A DNA stretch of 64,000 bases from JACCZX01 sp963801035 (GCA_963801035.1 CAWDDF010000003.1:186001-250000), one strand, 5' to 3'; shown: positions 42,526-52,130, counted from the first letter of the stretch. A program made the numbers and translations. The notes: generated by a model from the letters alone, not told the origin.

Positions 42526-44007
42526 ATGCTGCAGAAAGTGGGGTTGCCATCGTTGGCCGATGGCGCGTTGCTGAAGACCGACGCGTATATCGGGGGTGAG
42601 TGGACGCAGGCATCGTCGCGTGCGCGCTTTGCAGTGCTCAATCCTGCGGACGGTGTCGAAATTGCGAAGGTGGCGAATTGCAAAGGCCCCGAGGCGCAGC
42701 GCGCGGTCGACGCCGCCCGAGCTGCATTGCCGGGCTGGAGAGCCAAAACCGCCAAGGAACGAGCGGCCGCGATGCGGCGCTGGTTCGATTTGATCCTCGC
42801 TCATCAGGAAGACCTGGCAAGGCTGATGACGGCGGAGCAAGGCAAGCCTATGACCGAAAGCCGCGGCGAGGTCGCCTATGGCGCGTCGTTCATCGAATGG
42901 TTTGCCGAGGAAGCGAAGCGCGTCTATGGCGACACGATCCCGACGACCGCCGACGACAAGCGACTGATGGTGTGGAAGGAGCCGATCGGAGTTTGCGCGG
43001 CAATTACACCTTGGAATTTTCCGGTCGCGATGATTACGCGCAAGGTCGCACCTGCTATCGCGGCTGGGTGCGCGGTCGTTGTCAAACCTGCCGAACAGAC
43101 GCCGTTGTCGGCGCTCGCGTTGGCTGAGCTGGCACATCGGGCCGGATTTCCTGCCGGCATCTTTAACGTCGTGCCGGCAGATGAATCGAATTCGATTGCG
43201 GTCGGAAAGATCTGGTGCGAGTCCGACGTCGTGCGCAAGCTGTCATTTACCGGCTCGACCGCGGTGGGCCGCATCTTGATGCAGCAAAGCGCGCCGACGT
43301 TGAAAAAGCTGTCACTGGAGCTGGGTGGAAATGCGCCATTTATTGCATTTGAAGACGCGGCAGTGGATGCGGCGGTCGAAGGCGCAATGGCATCGAAGTA
43401 CCGCAACGCGGGCCAGACGTGCGTCTGCACGAACCGCTTCTATGTGCACGACAGGATCTATGACGAGTTCGTGCAGAAACTGGCAGCGAAAGCAGCCCAG
43501 CTGAAAGTGGGCTCCGGCTTCGAAGCTGGCGTTCAGCAAGGTCCGCTGATTGACACGAACGCGTTGAAGAAAGTCGAACAGCACGTGGCTGACGCGACCA
43601 AGCATGGTGCGAACGTGGTGACCGGTGGGCAACGCCATTCACTCGGGGGCACGTTTTATCAACCGACGGTGTTGGCTGGTGTTACGGACAAGATGTTGCT
43701 GACGCGCGAAGAAACTTTCGGCCCCGTCGCCGGGGTGTTCAGGTTCTCGACCGATGAGGAGGCGATTGCCGCCGCCAATGCCAGTGAGTACGGCCTCGCG
43801 GCCTACTTTTATTCGCGCGATATTGCGCGTGTGTTTCGCGTCGCCGAGGCGCTCGAATACGGCATGGTCGCCGTCAACACCGGGCTGATGTCGAACGAGG
43901 TGTCGCCGTTCGGCGGCATCAAGCAGTCGGGCTTCGGACGCGAAGGCTCAAAGTACGGCATCGAGGAGTACCTGGTCACCAAATATGTGTGCATCGGAGG
44001 CATTTAG
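42526..44007 (+). CDS. gabD: NAD(P)-dependent succinate-semialdehyde dehydrogenase
   Basis: A 493-residue aldehyde dehydrogenase of the GabD type. It shows ITPWNFPVAMITRKVAPAIA, FTGSTAVGRILM, the catalytic Glu in LELGGNAPFIAFEDA and Cys in NAGQTCVCTNRFYV, and the C-terminal SPFGGIKQSGFGREGSKYGIEEYL. It oxidises succinate semialdehyde to succinate, feeding the citric acid cycle from GABA. ATG 42526 is preferred; the frame to 42493 adds 11 residues without support. It is divergent from the P4H-like gene. Confidence 0.92.
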   Translation: MLQKVGLPSLADGALLKTDAYIGGEWTQASSRARFAVLNPADGVEIAKVANCKGPEAQRAVDAARAALPGWRAKTAKERAAAMRRWFDLILAHQEDLARLMTAEQGKPMTESRGEVAYGASFIEWFAEEAKRVYGDTIPTTADDKRLMVWKEPIGVCAAITPWNFPVAMITRKVAPAIAAGCAVVVKPAEQTPLSALALAELAHRAGFPAGIFNVVPADESNSIAVGKIWCESDVVRKLSFTGSTAVGRILMQQSAPTLKKLSLELGGNAPFIAFEDAAVDAAVEGAMASKYRNAGQTCVCTNRFYVHDRIYDEFVQKLAAKAAQLKVGSGFEAGVQQGPLIDTNALKKVEQHVADATKHGANVVTGGQRHSLGGTFYQPTVLAGVTDKMLLTREETFGPVAGVFRFSTDEEAIAAANASEYGLAAYFYSRDIARVFRVAEALEYGMVAVNTGLMSNEVSPFGGIKQSGFGREGSKYGIEEYLVTKYVCIGGI

Positions 44008-44013
44008 CAGCGC

Positions 44014-44934
44014 TTAGTCTTTCTCGCTAACCAATAGCTTGCGTGCGAGTTCGAGCTCGGCACGCCGTGATTTGTCGATCGTTGGATACCTGAGCTGCAT
44101 CTTTTCAAGCGCCTCGACGATCGCGCCGACCACGACCAGGCGCGTGAACCATTTGTTGTCCGCCGGCACGACGAACCACGGCGCGTGCGGGGTTGCGGTC
44201 GCCTGGATAGCAGCTTCGTAGGCGTCCATGTACTTGTCCCAATGCGCGCGTTCCTTGACATCTGCCGATGAGAACTTCCAGTTTTTTGAAGGCTCGTCAA
44301 TTCGCTCCAGAAAGCGCTTCTTCTGCTCCTTGCGCGAAACGTGCAAAAAAAACTTCAGCACCGAGGTACCGTTGCGGACCAGATAGTCTTCGATCGCCGC
44401 GATATCCCGTAGCCGTTGATCGAAGATGTTTTTCCCGACGCACTCGGGCGGAAGTTTCTGCGCGCGCAAGATCTCCTGGTGCACCCGTACGACGAGAACC
44501 TCCTCGTAGTACGAGCGATTGAAAATACCGATGCGGCCGCGTTCAGGAAGGTGCCGGTAACAACGCCACATCCAGTCGTGATCAAGCTCTTCCGATGACG
44601 GCTGCTTGAACGCGACAACCTGCACACCTTGCGGATTGACGCCGCTCATTACGTGCTTGATCGTGCTGTCCTTTCCGGCCGCGTCCATCGCCTGGAAAAC
44701 TAGTAGTAGCGAACGGCGGTCCTGCGCGTACAACTTGTCTTGCTCGGCGGTCAGCCACTCCACTCCGGTCGACAGGCGCTTCTGAGCCTCACTTTTGTCG
44801 ACCTTCAAGCCGCGCGTGTCGGAAGGGTCGATCTTCTTAAGGCGAAATCTCGCGCCGTCGGTCACGCGATAGGGATCGATCCATCCGGCCAGCTGCTTTA
44901 TTTTTTCCCGATTCTTAGCCATCTCGTCCCTCAT
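44014..44934 (-). CDS. ppk2: Polyphosphate kinase 2 family protein (PPK2)
   Basis: A 306-residue kinase moving phosphate between polyphosphate and nucleotides. It has Walker A QAMDAAGKDSTIKHVMSG, the PPK2 signature FKQPSSEELDHDWMWR, and Walker B RGRIGIFNRSYYEEVL. The LPERGRIGIFNRSYYEEVLVVRVH block resembles class III enzymes that can phosphorylate AMP as well as ADP (inference). It is convergent with gabD, with 6 bases between stops. Confidence 0.94.
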   Translation of the reverse strand: MRDEMAKNREKIKQLAGWIDPYRVTDGARFRLKKIDPSDTRGLKVDKSEAQKRLSTGVEWLTAEQDKLYAQDRRSLLLVFQAMDAAGKDSTIKHVMSGVNPQGVQVVAFKQPSSEELDHDWMWRCYRHLPERGRIGIFNRSYYEEVLVVRVHQEILRAQKLPPECVGKNIFDQRLRDIAAIEDYLVRNGTSVLKFFLHVSRKEQKKRFLERIDEPSKNWKFSSADVKERAHWDKYMDAYEAAIQATATPHAPWFVVPADNKWFTRLVVVGAIVEALEKMQLRYPTIDKSRRAELELARKLLVSEKD

Positions 44935-44987
44935 CCGCGCTCGCGGGTAGCATAGCTAATAGCCCCGGAGATACTGAAGAGGAGCAG

Positions 44988-47048
44988 ATGGCTTATACAA
45001 CGGAGAACATCAGGACCGTGGCCCTACTCGGCCACGGCGGTGCTGGCAAGACGACGCTTGCCGAAGCCTTGCTTGCCAGAGCCGGCGCGATTCAGGCCGC
45101 CGGCAGCGTGGAAAAAGGCACCACGGTCAGCGATTTCGATCCGCTCGAAAAAAGTTTTCAGCATTCGCTGCGCACATCAGCCCTGCACCTCGATCTGCCC
45201 AACGTGCGAGTACATCTGCTCGACACGCCGGGCTTTCCGGACTTTATCGGCCAGGCGATAGGCGCGCTCGACGCTGTCGAGACTGCAGCAATCGTCGTCA
45301 ATGCATCGACCGGGATCGAGATGATCACGTCGCGCATGATGGATTGGGCCGCTAAACGAAGATTATGTCGGCTGATCATCGTCAACCGCATCGATGCGGA
45401 CAACGTCGATCTGCCGCGCGTGCTGGAGGATTTGCGCAACGCGTTCGGCAAAGAAGTGCTGCCGATCAATCTACCTGCGGCCAACGCCACCAAGGTTGTC
45501 GACTGTTTTTTCAATCCATCCGGAGACGCCGATTTTTCTTCGGTCGCCGAGGCGCATCAGGCGCTGATCGACCAGGTGATCGAGGTCGACGAGGACTTGA
45601 TGGCGCGCTACCTGGAGCAAGGGCAGGAAATTGAAGCCGACGAGTTGCATGGTCCGTTCGAAAAGGCACTGCGCGAGGGCCATCTGATTCCGGTGTGCTT
45701 CGTCTCGTCACGCAACGGTGCGGGTATAGATCAGCTGCTCAATATTTTCGATCGCCTGCTGCCAAATCCGACCGAAGGCAACCCACCGCTGTTCTTCAAG
45801 GGCGAGTTGGTCGATGGCAAGGGAGTCAATGAATTCCGCTCCGAACCGGATCCGAAAAAGCATGTGCTCGCGCACGTGTTCAAGGTAGTCGTCGACCCTT
45901 ATGTCGGCAAGCTCGGCGTCTTTCGGGTTCACCAGGGCACGATCACAAAGGACACTCAGCTTTATATCGGCAGCGCACGCAAGCCGTTCAAGGTGGGACA
46001 TCTATTGATGCTGCAGGGCTCGAAGACCGTCGAAGTTCCGTCGGCCCAGCCAGGCGATATCGCGGCGGTCGCGAAGATCGACGAGATCGAATTTGATTCG
46101 GTGCTGCACGACTCGCACGATGAAGATCACATCCACATGCGACCTCTCGAATTTCCGACACCGATGAGTGGCCTGGCGATCCAGCCGAAACGCCGTGGTG
46201 ACGAGCAGCGTATCTCTGAAGTGCTGCACAAGATGATGGCCGAAGATCCGACGCTGGTCGTCGAGCACGACGTGACGTTGAACGAGACGGTTTTGCGAGG
46301 CCTGGGCGAACTGCATCTGCGCTCCGCGCTTGAACGCATGTCGTCGCAGTACAAGATCGAAGTACAGACGCGTCCGCCGCGTGTGCCGTATCGGGAAACG
46401 ATTGCCGCACCCGCGGAAGGCCATGCACGACACAAAAAACAGACTGGCGGTGCCGGACAATTCGGCGAAGTGTTTTTGCGTGTCGAACCGCTAGCGCGCG
46501 GCGCCGGGTTTGAGTTCGTCGACCAGGTAAAAGGCGGCGTCATTCCCTATCAGTTCATTCCTGCCGTGCAGAAAGGCGTCGAGTCGGTCCTGACCGCGGG
46601 TCCCGTTGCCGGATACCCGATGCAGGATCTGCGCGTGACCGTCTACGATGGAAAGCATCATCCGGTCGACTCCAAAGAGATTGCGTTCGTCTCCGCAGGC
46701 CGCAAGGCATTTCTCGATGCGCTGAACAAGGCGCGTCCCATCGTGCTCGAGCCGATTGTCAACGCGGAAATCGAAGCACCCGAGTCGCACGTGGGCGACA
46801 TCACCGGTGATTTGTCTTCGCGCCGCGGACATATCACCGGCACGCGCGGCCTGGCTGGAGCGATGACAGTCGAAGGCCTGGTGCCGCTGGCAGAGCTCGA
46901 AGGTTATTCGGCGCGATTGAAGTCGATGACGCAAGGCCGCGGCGCCTGGACGATGTCGTTATCACACTACGAACAAGCGCCGCCGAATGTCCAGCAGCAA
47001 CTGGCGACCGAGCACAAGTCGAAAGCGAAGGTGGAAGAAGACGACTGA
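44988..47048 (+). CDS. Elongation factor G-like GTPase (EF-G paralogue, FusA2 type)
   Basis: A 686-residue translational GTPase. G1 is LLGHGGAGKTTLAEALL, and G3 DTPG is present. G4 reads IIVNRIDADN, with Arg replacing the usual Lys of NKxD. Domains II-V are all present (TPMSGLAIQPKRRGDEQRIS, GELHLRSALERM, GAGQFGEVFLRVEP, RRGHITGTRG, GYSARLKSMTQGRG). The opening ENIRTVALLGHGGAGKT and the missing switch motifs mark the EF-G-like paralogue rather than the str-operon fusA. It may act in recycling or in translocation under special conditions. Confidence 0.93.
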   Translation: MAYTTENIRTVALLGHGGAGKTTLAEALLARAGAIQAAGSVEKGTTVSDFDPLEKSFQHSLRTSALHLDLPNVRVHLLDTPGFPDFIGQAIGALDAVETAAIVVNASTGIEMITSRMMDWAAKRRLCRLIIVNRIDADNVDLPRVLEDLRNAFGKEVLPINLPAANATKVVDCFFNPSGDADFSSVAEAHQALIDQVIEVDEDLMARYLEQGQEIEADELHGPFEKALREGHLIPVCFVSSRNGAGIDQLLNIFDRLLPNPTEGNPPLFFKGELVDGKGVNEFRSEPDPKKHVLAHVFKVVVDPYVGKLGVFRVHQGTITKDTQLYIGSARKPFKVGHLLMLQGSKTVEVPSAQPGDIAAVAKIDEIEFDSVLHDSHDEDHIHMRPLEFPTPMSGLAIQPKRRGDEQRISEVLHKMMAEDPTLVVEHDVTLNETVLRGLGELHLRSALERMSSQYKIEVQTRPPRVPYRETIAAPAEGHARHKKQTGGAGQFGEVFLRVEPLARGAGFEFVDQVKGGVIPYQFIPAVQKGVESVLTAGPVAGYPMQDLRVTVYDGKHHPVDSKEIAFVSAGRKAFLDALNKARPIVLEPIVNAEIEAPESHVGDITGDLSSRRGHITGTRGLAGAMTVEGLVPLAELEGYSARLKSMTQGRGAWTMSLSHYEQAPPNVQQQLATEHKSKAKVEEDD

Positions 47049-47055
47049 GGAGTGC

Positions 47056-48306
47056 CTAAGCCGGTACCTTCCGCTCGATCTTCGGCTCTCGAATCGGCAG
47101 GTTCACAAGCGCGGCGGCAAGCGCCAGCAGCGCATCGGCGTACCACATCCAAAGGTAACTGCCGGTGTGCTCGACGGCGATGCCGCCGAGGTACGCGCCG
47201 AAAAACGCGCCAATCTGATGCGTTAGCAGCGTCATCCCAAATAGCGTCGCAAGGTAACGCACGCCAAACAGTTTGCTGACCACGCCCGCGGTCGGCGGCA
47301 CGGTTGCCAGCCACGTCACGCCGAGCCCGATCGCGAATATGTAGAAAGTCATTGCAGTCTTGGGCGCTGCCAGGTAAATCAGAATCAGCACCGTGCGCGA
47401 CAGGTACATCCAGAACAGGATGTACTTGCTGCGATAACGGTTCACCCCCTGGCCGGCGAGGAGGCTGCCAACGATATTGGCGAGTCCAATCAGCGCCAGC
47501 GACCAACTTGCGACCGATGCGGGCAAGCCGCAGAGACCGACCTCGCTTGGTAAATGAATCACTAAAAACGCGATGTGAAAGCCACACGTGAAAAATCCGG
47601 CATGCAGCAGCAGGTAACTCCGATCCCTAAACGCGCCACTGACCGCGCGTCTTAGTCCACCGTCGGTTGCCGTCGCCGCGTGCGCTGCGGTTGCTTCTGG
47701 CGAGCGGCGCAACATGCGAGTCAGCGGCAATGCGGCCAAAGTCAGCACAGCGAGCGACCACAGCGCACCTGCCCAACCGAACACGCTGATCAACTTTTGA
47801 ACCAGCGGAGCAAATACAAACTGCCCGAATGAGCCGCCTGCATTGATCACTCCAGCTGCGGTGCCGCGTTTATTCGCAGGCACGTGCTGCGCCGCGCTTC
47901 CAATGAGCACTGAAAAGCCCGCACCGCCGGCGCCGGCCGCAAACAGAATTCCCATTGTCAACATCAGGCCGAATGCGCTCGTGAGCAATGGTGTAAGCGC
48001 GCAGCCAATAGCGAGGACCACGATGCTGCCCGCCAGCACGCGACCGGGTCCATAGCGGTCAGCCAGTGCACCTGCGACCGGCTGCACCGCGCCCCACACG
48101 AATTGCCCAACGGCAAGCGCGAAGCTAATCGTGACGATGCCAAGCCCGGTCGCCGTGTTCAGCGGCGAAACGAAAAGGCCCAGCGACTGTCGCGTGCCCA
48201 TCGTCACCATCAGAACCGCGGCGGCAACCAATGTCATAGTCCACCATCCGTGTCCCGCCTTCGATTGCACTGCCGCCGCTTTCACTCTGCTGTTTTCTTC
48301 GATCAC
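47056..48306 (-). CDS. MFS transporter (oxalate/formate-antiporter-like type)
   Basis: A 416-residue carrier with twelve predicted helices. MFS motif A is GALADRYGPGRVLAGS. MGTRQSLGLFVSPL and NKRGTAAGVINAGGSFGQFVFAP are typical of the monocarboxylate-porter-like branch. The stop is 7 bases past the EF-G stop (convergent). The start overlaps the ettA stop by 4 bases, which is unusual pairing for an ABC-F gene. The substrate is unknown. Confidence 0.88.
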   Translation of the reverse strand: MIEENSRVKAAAVQSKAGHGWWTMTLVAAAVLMVTMGTRQSLGLFVSPLNTATGLGIVTISFALAVGQFVWGAVQPVAGALADRYGPGRVLAGSIVVLAIGCALTPLLTSAFGLMLTMGILFAAGAGGAGFSVLIGSAAQHVPANKRGTAAGVINAGGSFGQFVFAPLVQKLISVFGWAGALWSLAVLTLAALPLTRMLRRSPEATAAHAATATDGGLRRAVSGAFRDRSYLLLHAGFFTCGFHIAFLVIHLPSEVGLCGLPASVASWSLALIGLANIVGSLLAGQGVNRYRSKYILFWMYLSRTVLILIYLAAPKTAMTFYIFAIGLGVTWLATVPPTAGVVSKLFGVRYLATLFGMTLLTHQIGAFFGAYLGGIAVEHTGSYLWMWYADALLALAAALVNLPIREPKIERKVPA

Positions 48307-49970
48307 CGCCTGGCCAATGGTTTGTATCGTGGACGATGCGGGCGCGCGCCCTCTTCACCAAGTCGCTGCTTCTTGTCCGCTTCGTATTCCTGATAATTGC
48401 CGTTGAAGAAGGTCCACTGCGAATCATCCTCGGATGCCAGGATGTGCGTGGCAATGCGGTCAAGGAACCAGCGATCGTGGGAAATCACGAGCACGGTACC
48501 TGCAAACTCGAGTAACGCCTCTTCAAGCGCACGCAACGTTTCAACGTCGAGGTCATTTGAGGGTTCATCCAGCAGCAGCACGTTGCCGCCAGCGAGCAAC
48601 GTTTTCGCGAGATGTAAGCGACCGCGCTCTCCACCTGAAAGGTTACCGACGATCTTCTGCTGATCACCGCCCTTGAAATTGAATCGTCCTAGGTAAGCGC
48701 GCGATCCCATCTCGAATTTTCCGACAGTGAGCACATCGAGGCCGCCCGACACCGCCTCCCACACGCTCTTGTCGTTCGGAAGCGCGTCACGAAATTGCTC
48801 AACCGACGCGATGCGTACCGTTGGCCCGATGACGATTTCGCCTGCATCCGGCTTCTCACTGCCTGTGATCATTCGAAACAGCGTCGACTTGCCTGCACCA
48901 TTGGGGCCGATGATGCCGACGATCGCACCTGCAGGCACGCTGAACGTCAGGTTATCGATCAGCAAACGGTCGCCATAGCCTTTCGACACACCGTCGAACT
49001 CGATCACCTTGTCGCCCAGTCGTTCGGCGACCGGAATGAAGATTTCCTGCGTTTCATTGCGCGTCTGGTGTTCGTACGACGACAGCTCGTCGAAGCGCGC
49101 CAGCCGCGCCTTGCTTTTGGCCTGCCGGCCCTTCGCGTTCTGACGTACCCACTCGAGCTCGGACTTCATCGTTTTGACGCGCGCGTCTTCCTGCTTCGAC
49201 TCGCGCGCAAGCCGTTCCTCTTTCTGCTGAAGCCACGCGCTGTAGTTGCCCTTGTACGGAATGCCGCGCCCACGATCGAGTTCGAGGATCCATTCAGCGG
49301 CGTTGTCCAGAAAGTAACGGTCGTGCGTGACCGCGACGACCGTGCCCGGAAACCGCAGCAGAAATTGCTCGAGCCAGTCGACGCTTTCAGCGTCCAGGTG
49401 ATTGGTCGGCTCGTCGAGCAACAGCATGTCGGGCTTCGACAGCAGCAGCCTGCACAGTGCGACGCGACGCTTCTCGCCGCCCGACAGCGTGCCTAGCACC
49501 GCGTCCCACGGGGGAAGGCGCAGCGCGTCAGCGGCAATTTCCATTTGATGCTCGGTGTCCTGGCCGCTTGTCGCCAGAATTGCTTCGTACTTCGCCTGTT
49601 CGGCCGCGAGTGAATCGAAATCGGCGTCCGGCTCCGCGTACGCCGCGTAAATCTCCTCGAGCTTCTGCTTCGCCTGCAGCGATTCGCCTAACCCGCCTTC
49701 GACTTCCTGCTTGACGGTGCTCGCGGCATCCAGCTGCGGCTCCTGCGGCAGGTAGCCGATCTTGATGCCCGGCATCGCCACCGCGTCGCCTTCGATTTCC
49801 TTATCAAGGCCGGCCATGATTCGAAGCAGCGTCGACTTGCCGGAGCCGTTCAAGCCAAGCACCCCGATCTTCGCGCCGGGGAAAAAGCTGAGCGAAATAT
49901 TTTTCAGAATCTCACGCTTGGGCGGAACCACCTTGCCCACGCGGATCATCGAATAGACGTACTGAGCCAT
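48303..49970 (-). CDS. ettA: Energy-dependent translational throttle protein EttA (ABC-F)
   Basis: A 555-residue soluble protein with two ABC ATPase domains. Walker A sites are GLNGSGKSTLLRIMAGLD and GPNGAGKSTLFRMITG. Signature motifs are TLSGGEKRRVALCRLLL and NLSGGERGRLHLAKTLL. Between them lie the charged linker (LAKRESK-type, seen as RLARESKQEDARVKTMKSEL) and the EttA arm region. EttA gates ribosome entry to elongation according to ADP/ATP ratio. ATG 49970 (MAQYVYSMIRVGKVVPPKRE) is chosen; the frame to 50204 extends across the upstream intergenic region and is not conserved. Confidence 0.96.
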   Translation of the reverse strand: MAQYVYSMIRVGKVVPPKREILKNISLSFFPGAKIGVLGLNGSGKSTLLRIMAGLDKEIEGDAVAMPGIKIGYLPQEPQLDAASTVKQEVEGGLGESLQAKQKLEEIYAAYAEPDADFDSLAAEQAKYEAILATSGQDTEHQMEIAADALRLPPWDAVLGTLSGGEKRRVALCRLLLSKPDMLLLDEPTNHLDAESVDWLEQFLLRFPGTVVAVTHDRYFLDNAAEWILELDRGRGIPYKGNYSAWLQQKEERLARESKQEDARVKTMKSELEWVRQNAKGRQAKSKARLARFDELSSYEHQTRNETQEIFIPVAERLGDKVIEFDGVSKGYGDRLLIDNLTFSVPAGAIVGIIGPNGAGKSTLFRMITGSEKPDAGEIVIGPTVRIASVEQFRDALPNDKSVWEAVSGGLDVLTVGKFEMGSRAYLGRFNFKGGDQQKIVGNLSGGERGRLHLAKTLLAGGNVLLLDEPSNDLDVETLRALEEALLEFAGTVLVISHDRWFLDRIATHILASEDDSQWTFFNGNYQEYEADKKQRLGEEGARPHRPRYKPLARR

Positions 49971-50007
49971 TGAATCTGCCGAATTGATACCAAATAAGGA
50001 GGGGGCG

Positions 50008-50166
50008 ATGAGGATTACGGCGAGCGGCGAGATTACCGCATCGCATGTATCATTCGCTTCGGATTGTGGTGCTGTGTGTTCCGGTTCGCACCCTCCCCTC
50101 GCGGTTGTGGTTGTAGTCAGACCAAAAAGCTCCCTCGAACCTTTTGTAGTGTTCGCATTTGCCTGA
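50008..50166 (+). CDS. Possible small protein or leader ORF with a strong ribosome site
   Basis: A 52-residue frame begins ATG 50008 after TAAGGAGGGGGCG, the strongest Shine-Dalgarno match in the window, and ends TGA 50166, 55 bases before rhlE. The peptide is rich in Val, Ser and Pro (PPLAVVVVVRPKSSLEP) with two Cys and no recognisable domain. It could be a leader of rhlE, a small membrane-associated protein, or a chance feature antisense to the ettA leader. No homology is claimed. Confidence 0.35.
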   Translation: MRITASGEITASHVSFASDCGAVCSGSHPPLAVVVVVRPKSSLEPFVVFAFA

Positions 50167-50173
50167 ACCGGTT

Positions 50174-50192
50174 CTGCGATGCTCTTAGCGTC
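50174..50192. promoter_or_regulatory. Short hairpin before rhlE
   Basis: GCGATGCT and AGCGTCGC can pair (one G-T wobble) around a 3-base loop, 30 bases before the rhlE start. A weak structure in the rhlE leader; its role is unknown. Confidence 0.3.
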
Positions 50193-50221
50193 GCCCCAGG
50201 CCACTGCTCAGGAGATCAATT

Positions 50222-51679
50222 TTGAATTTGTCATTTGAAGCCCTCGGCTTGTCCGAGGCACTGGTTCGTGCTGTTACCGAACTGGGTTACACCACGCCGA
50301 CCCCGATTCAACAGCAGGCGATTCCCGCCGTGCTAAGTGGCGGTGACTTACTGGCGGGTGCGCAGACAGGCACCGGTAAAACGGCCGGCTTCGTGTTGCC
50401 GATCCTTCAGCGGTTGGCAACGCAAAACGCACCTGCCGGCAAATCGCGCAGGCCGGTCCGCGTGCTGATTCTTACGCCTACGCGCGAGCTTGCGGCGCAG
50501 GTTGGAGAAAGCGTGCGCGACTATGGCAAGCACAGCAAAGTCAACGCAGCAATCATCTACGGTGGCGTATCAATCAATCCGCAGATTTCGGCGCTGAAGC
50601 GCGGTGCTGACATCGTCGTCGCGACGCCTGGACGTTTGCTCGACCACGTGGGTCAGCGCACGGTCGATCTGTCGCAGGTCGAAGTCCTCGTGCTCGATGA
50701 AGCCGATCGCATGCTCGACATGGGATTCTTGCCCGACATGAAGCGCGTGTTCGCTCTATTGCCCAGAACCCGGCAGACGCTGCTTTTCTCCGCGACGTTC
50801 TCGGACGAGATACGCACGCTTGCAGCGTCGCTGCTGAAGAATCCTGCGATGGTGCAGGTCGCCGCACGCAATTCCACTGTCGATGCAACCACGCAGAAGG
50901 TCGTGCTTGTCGATCGTGGACGCAAGTCTGAGCTTCTCGCTCATATGATCAAGAGCAACAATTGGTTTCAGTTGCTCATCTTCACTCGGACCAAGCACGG
51001 AGCGAACCGGCTGGCCGAGTTTTTGAACAAGCATGGCGTTACGGCGCTCGCTATTCACGGCAACAAGAGCCAGGGTGCCCGCACCCGTGCGCTCACTGAG
51101 TTCAAGAGTGGCGAGTTGCAGGCGTTGGTCGCAACCGATATCGCTGCGCGTGGTTTGGATATCGAACAGTTGCCGCACGTGATCAATTTCGATTTGCCAC
51201 ATGTTCCCGAAGACTATGTCCATCGGATCGGACGCACCGGCCGCGCCGGCGCAACGGGCGAGGCGATCTCGCTGGTATGCGCCGATGACAAGCCGCTGCT
51301 GGCGGATATTGAGCGTGTGATTCGGCGTCAGGTGCCGCGCGAAATCATCGCCGGCTTCGAGCCCAATCCGAATGAGCGCGCTGAACCGATCGTGCGGCAG
51401 CGTGGTCAGGGGAAAACCGAACGCGGACAACGCGATCGGCCGCAGCGCTCAAGTGCGCGCCGCCCGTCGCAAGGTCAGCCGCGCAAGAACGGCAGCGCAC
51501 AGCCCGCAAGGCCGCAGTCTTCGAAGCCGAATGGCCAGCCCGTGCGCAATGTGGACGCCTATGCCAAACCGAAGCACGCGAAGCCCGCGTCCCAGACACG
51601 CCGTCCGGCCGACAGCGCGTCAACCGTGCGTACCAACATTCCGGGGCTGCTGCAGCCGTCGCATCGCCGCGGGCGTTAG
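50222..51679 (+). CDS. rhlE: DEAD-box ATP-dependent RNA helicase RhlE
   Basis: A 485-residue helicase with the Q-motif TPTPIQQQAIPAVLSG, motif I AQTGTGKTAGF, Ia LTPTRELAAQV, II VLDEADRMLD, III FSATF, IV to VI with VATDIAARGLDIEQLPHVIN and HRIGRTGRAG. A basic, low-complexity C-terminal tail of about 100 residues (Arg/Gln/Lys/Pro-rich) is typical of RhlE and binds RNA. The start is TTG 50222, supported by AGGAG 8 bases upstream and by the family N-terminus NLSFEALGLSEALVRA. It functions in ribosome assembly and RNA decay. Confidence 0.95.
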   Translation: MNLSFEALGLSEALVRAVTELGYTTPTPIQQQAIPAVLSGGDLLAGAQTGTGKTAGFVLPILQRLATQNAPAGKSRRPVRVLILTPTRELAAQVGESVRDYGKHSKVNAAIIYGGVSINPQISALKRGADIVVATPGRLLDHVGQRTVDLSQVEVLVLDEADRMLDMGFLPDMKRVFALLPRTRQTLLFSATFSDEIRTLAASLLKNPAMVQVAARNSTVDATTQKVVLVDRGRKSELLAHMIKSNNWFQLLIFTRTKHGANRLAEFLNKHGVTALAIHGNKSQGARTRALTEFKSGELQALVATDIAARGLDIEQLPHVINFDLPHVPEDYVHRIGRTGRAGATGEAISLVCADDKPLLADIERVIRRQVPREIIAGFEPNPNERAEPIVRQRGQGKTERGQRDRPQRSSARRPSQGQPRKNGSAQPARPQSSKPNGQPVRNVDAYAKPKHAKPASQTRRPADSASTVRTNIPGLLQPSHRRGR

Positions 51680-51708
51680 TCTTACGAATTTCCTCGACCG
51701 GAGCTGTG

Positions 51709-52005
51709 ATGGGAAGCTCGGCCAGCGCAACTATCGAGATCAGGCATAACGTCACGGCGAAGCGCTTTGAGGCAACCATTGATAAGTTGCTGTGCCGGTG
51801 CGATTACCGGATGCACGGCAACACGATGATGCTCGTGCACACCGAGGTTCCGCCTCAGCTCGAGGGCAAGGGCTTCGCTTCGAGGCTTGTGCGGGCCGCG
51901 TTCGATCACGCGAGGCAAAACGGACTGGACGTGCTGCCCGTCTGCTCATACGTCGCCGCCTGGGCGCGGCGTCATCCGGAGGTCGAAACGCTGCTGGCAC
52001 GCTAG
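51709..52005 (+). CDS. Small GNAT-like N-acetyltransferase (YidJ/NATD1 type)
   Basis: A 98-residue minimal acetyltransferase. The acetyl-CoA loop reads VPPQLEGKGFASRLVRAAFDHAR (G-x-G-x-A variant), followed by VLPVCSYVAAWARRHPE, the conserved core of the NATD1/YidJ family. GTG 51706 and ATG 51709 are adjacent; ATG is used. The target is unknown. Confidence 0.85.
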   Translation: MGSSASATIEIRHNVTAKRFEATIDKLLCRCDYRMHGNTMMLVHTEVPPQLEGKGFASRLVRAAFDHARQNGLDVLPVCSYVAAWARRHPEVETLLAR

Positions 52006-52130
52006 CGCAGGCTGATTTGCAGATTCGCTCAGGCCCGAAGCGACGGTCGGCAGGCCAAACCGGCCTTTCGGTGCCTGAACCCGCATCTACGGTAATTTTC
52101 CTCCGTCCGTTTGGACCCTAAGATGCCGCT

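Noticed and set aside
49971..50204. N-terminal extension of EttA to 50204
   Set aside because: The open frame continues upstream, but the family starts at MAQYVYSMIRVGK; the extra 78 residues are low-complexity and cross the intergenic region.
50100..50221. Possible tmRNA or other structured RNA before rhlE
   Set aside because: I looked for a tmRNA-like tag or acceptor ends and saw none; only a weak short hairpin is present.
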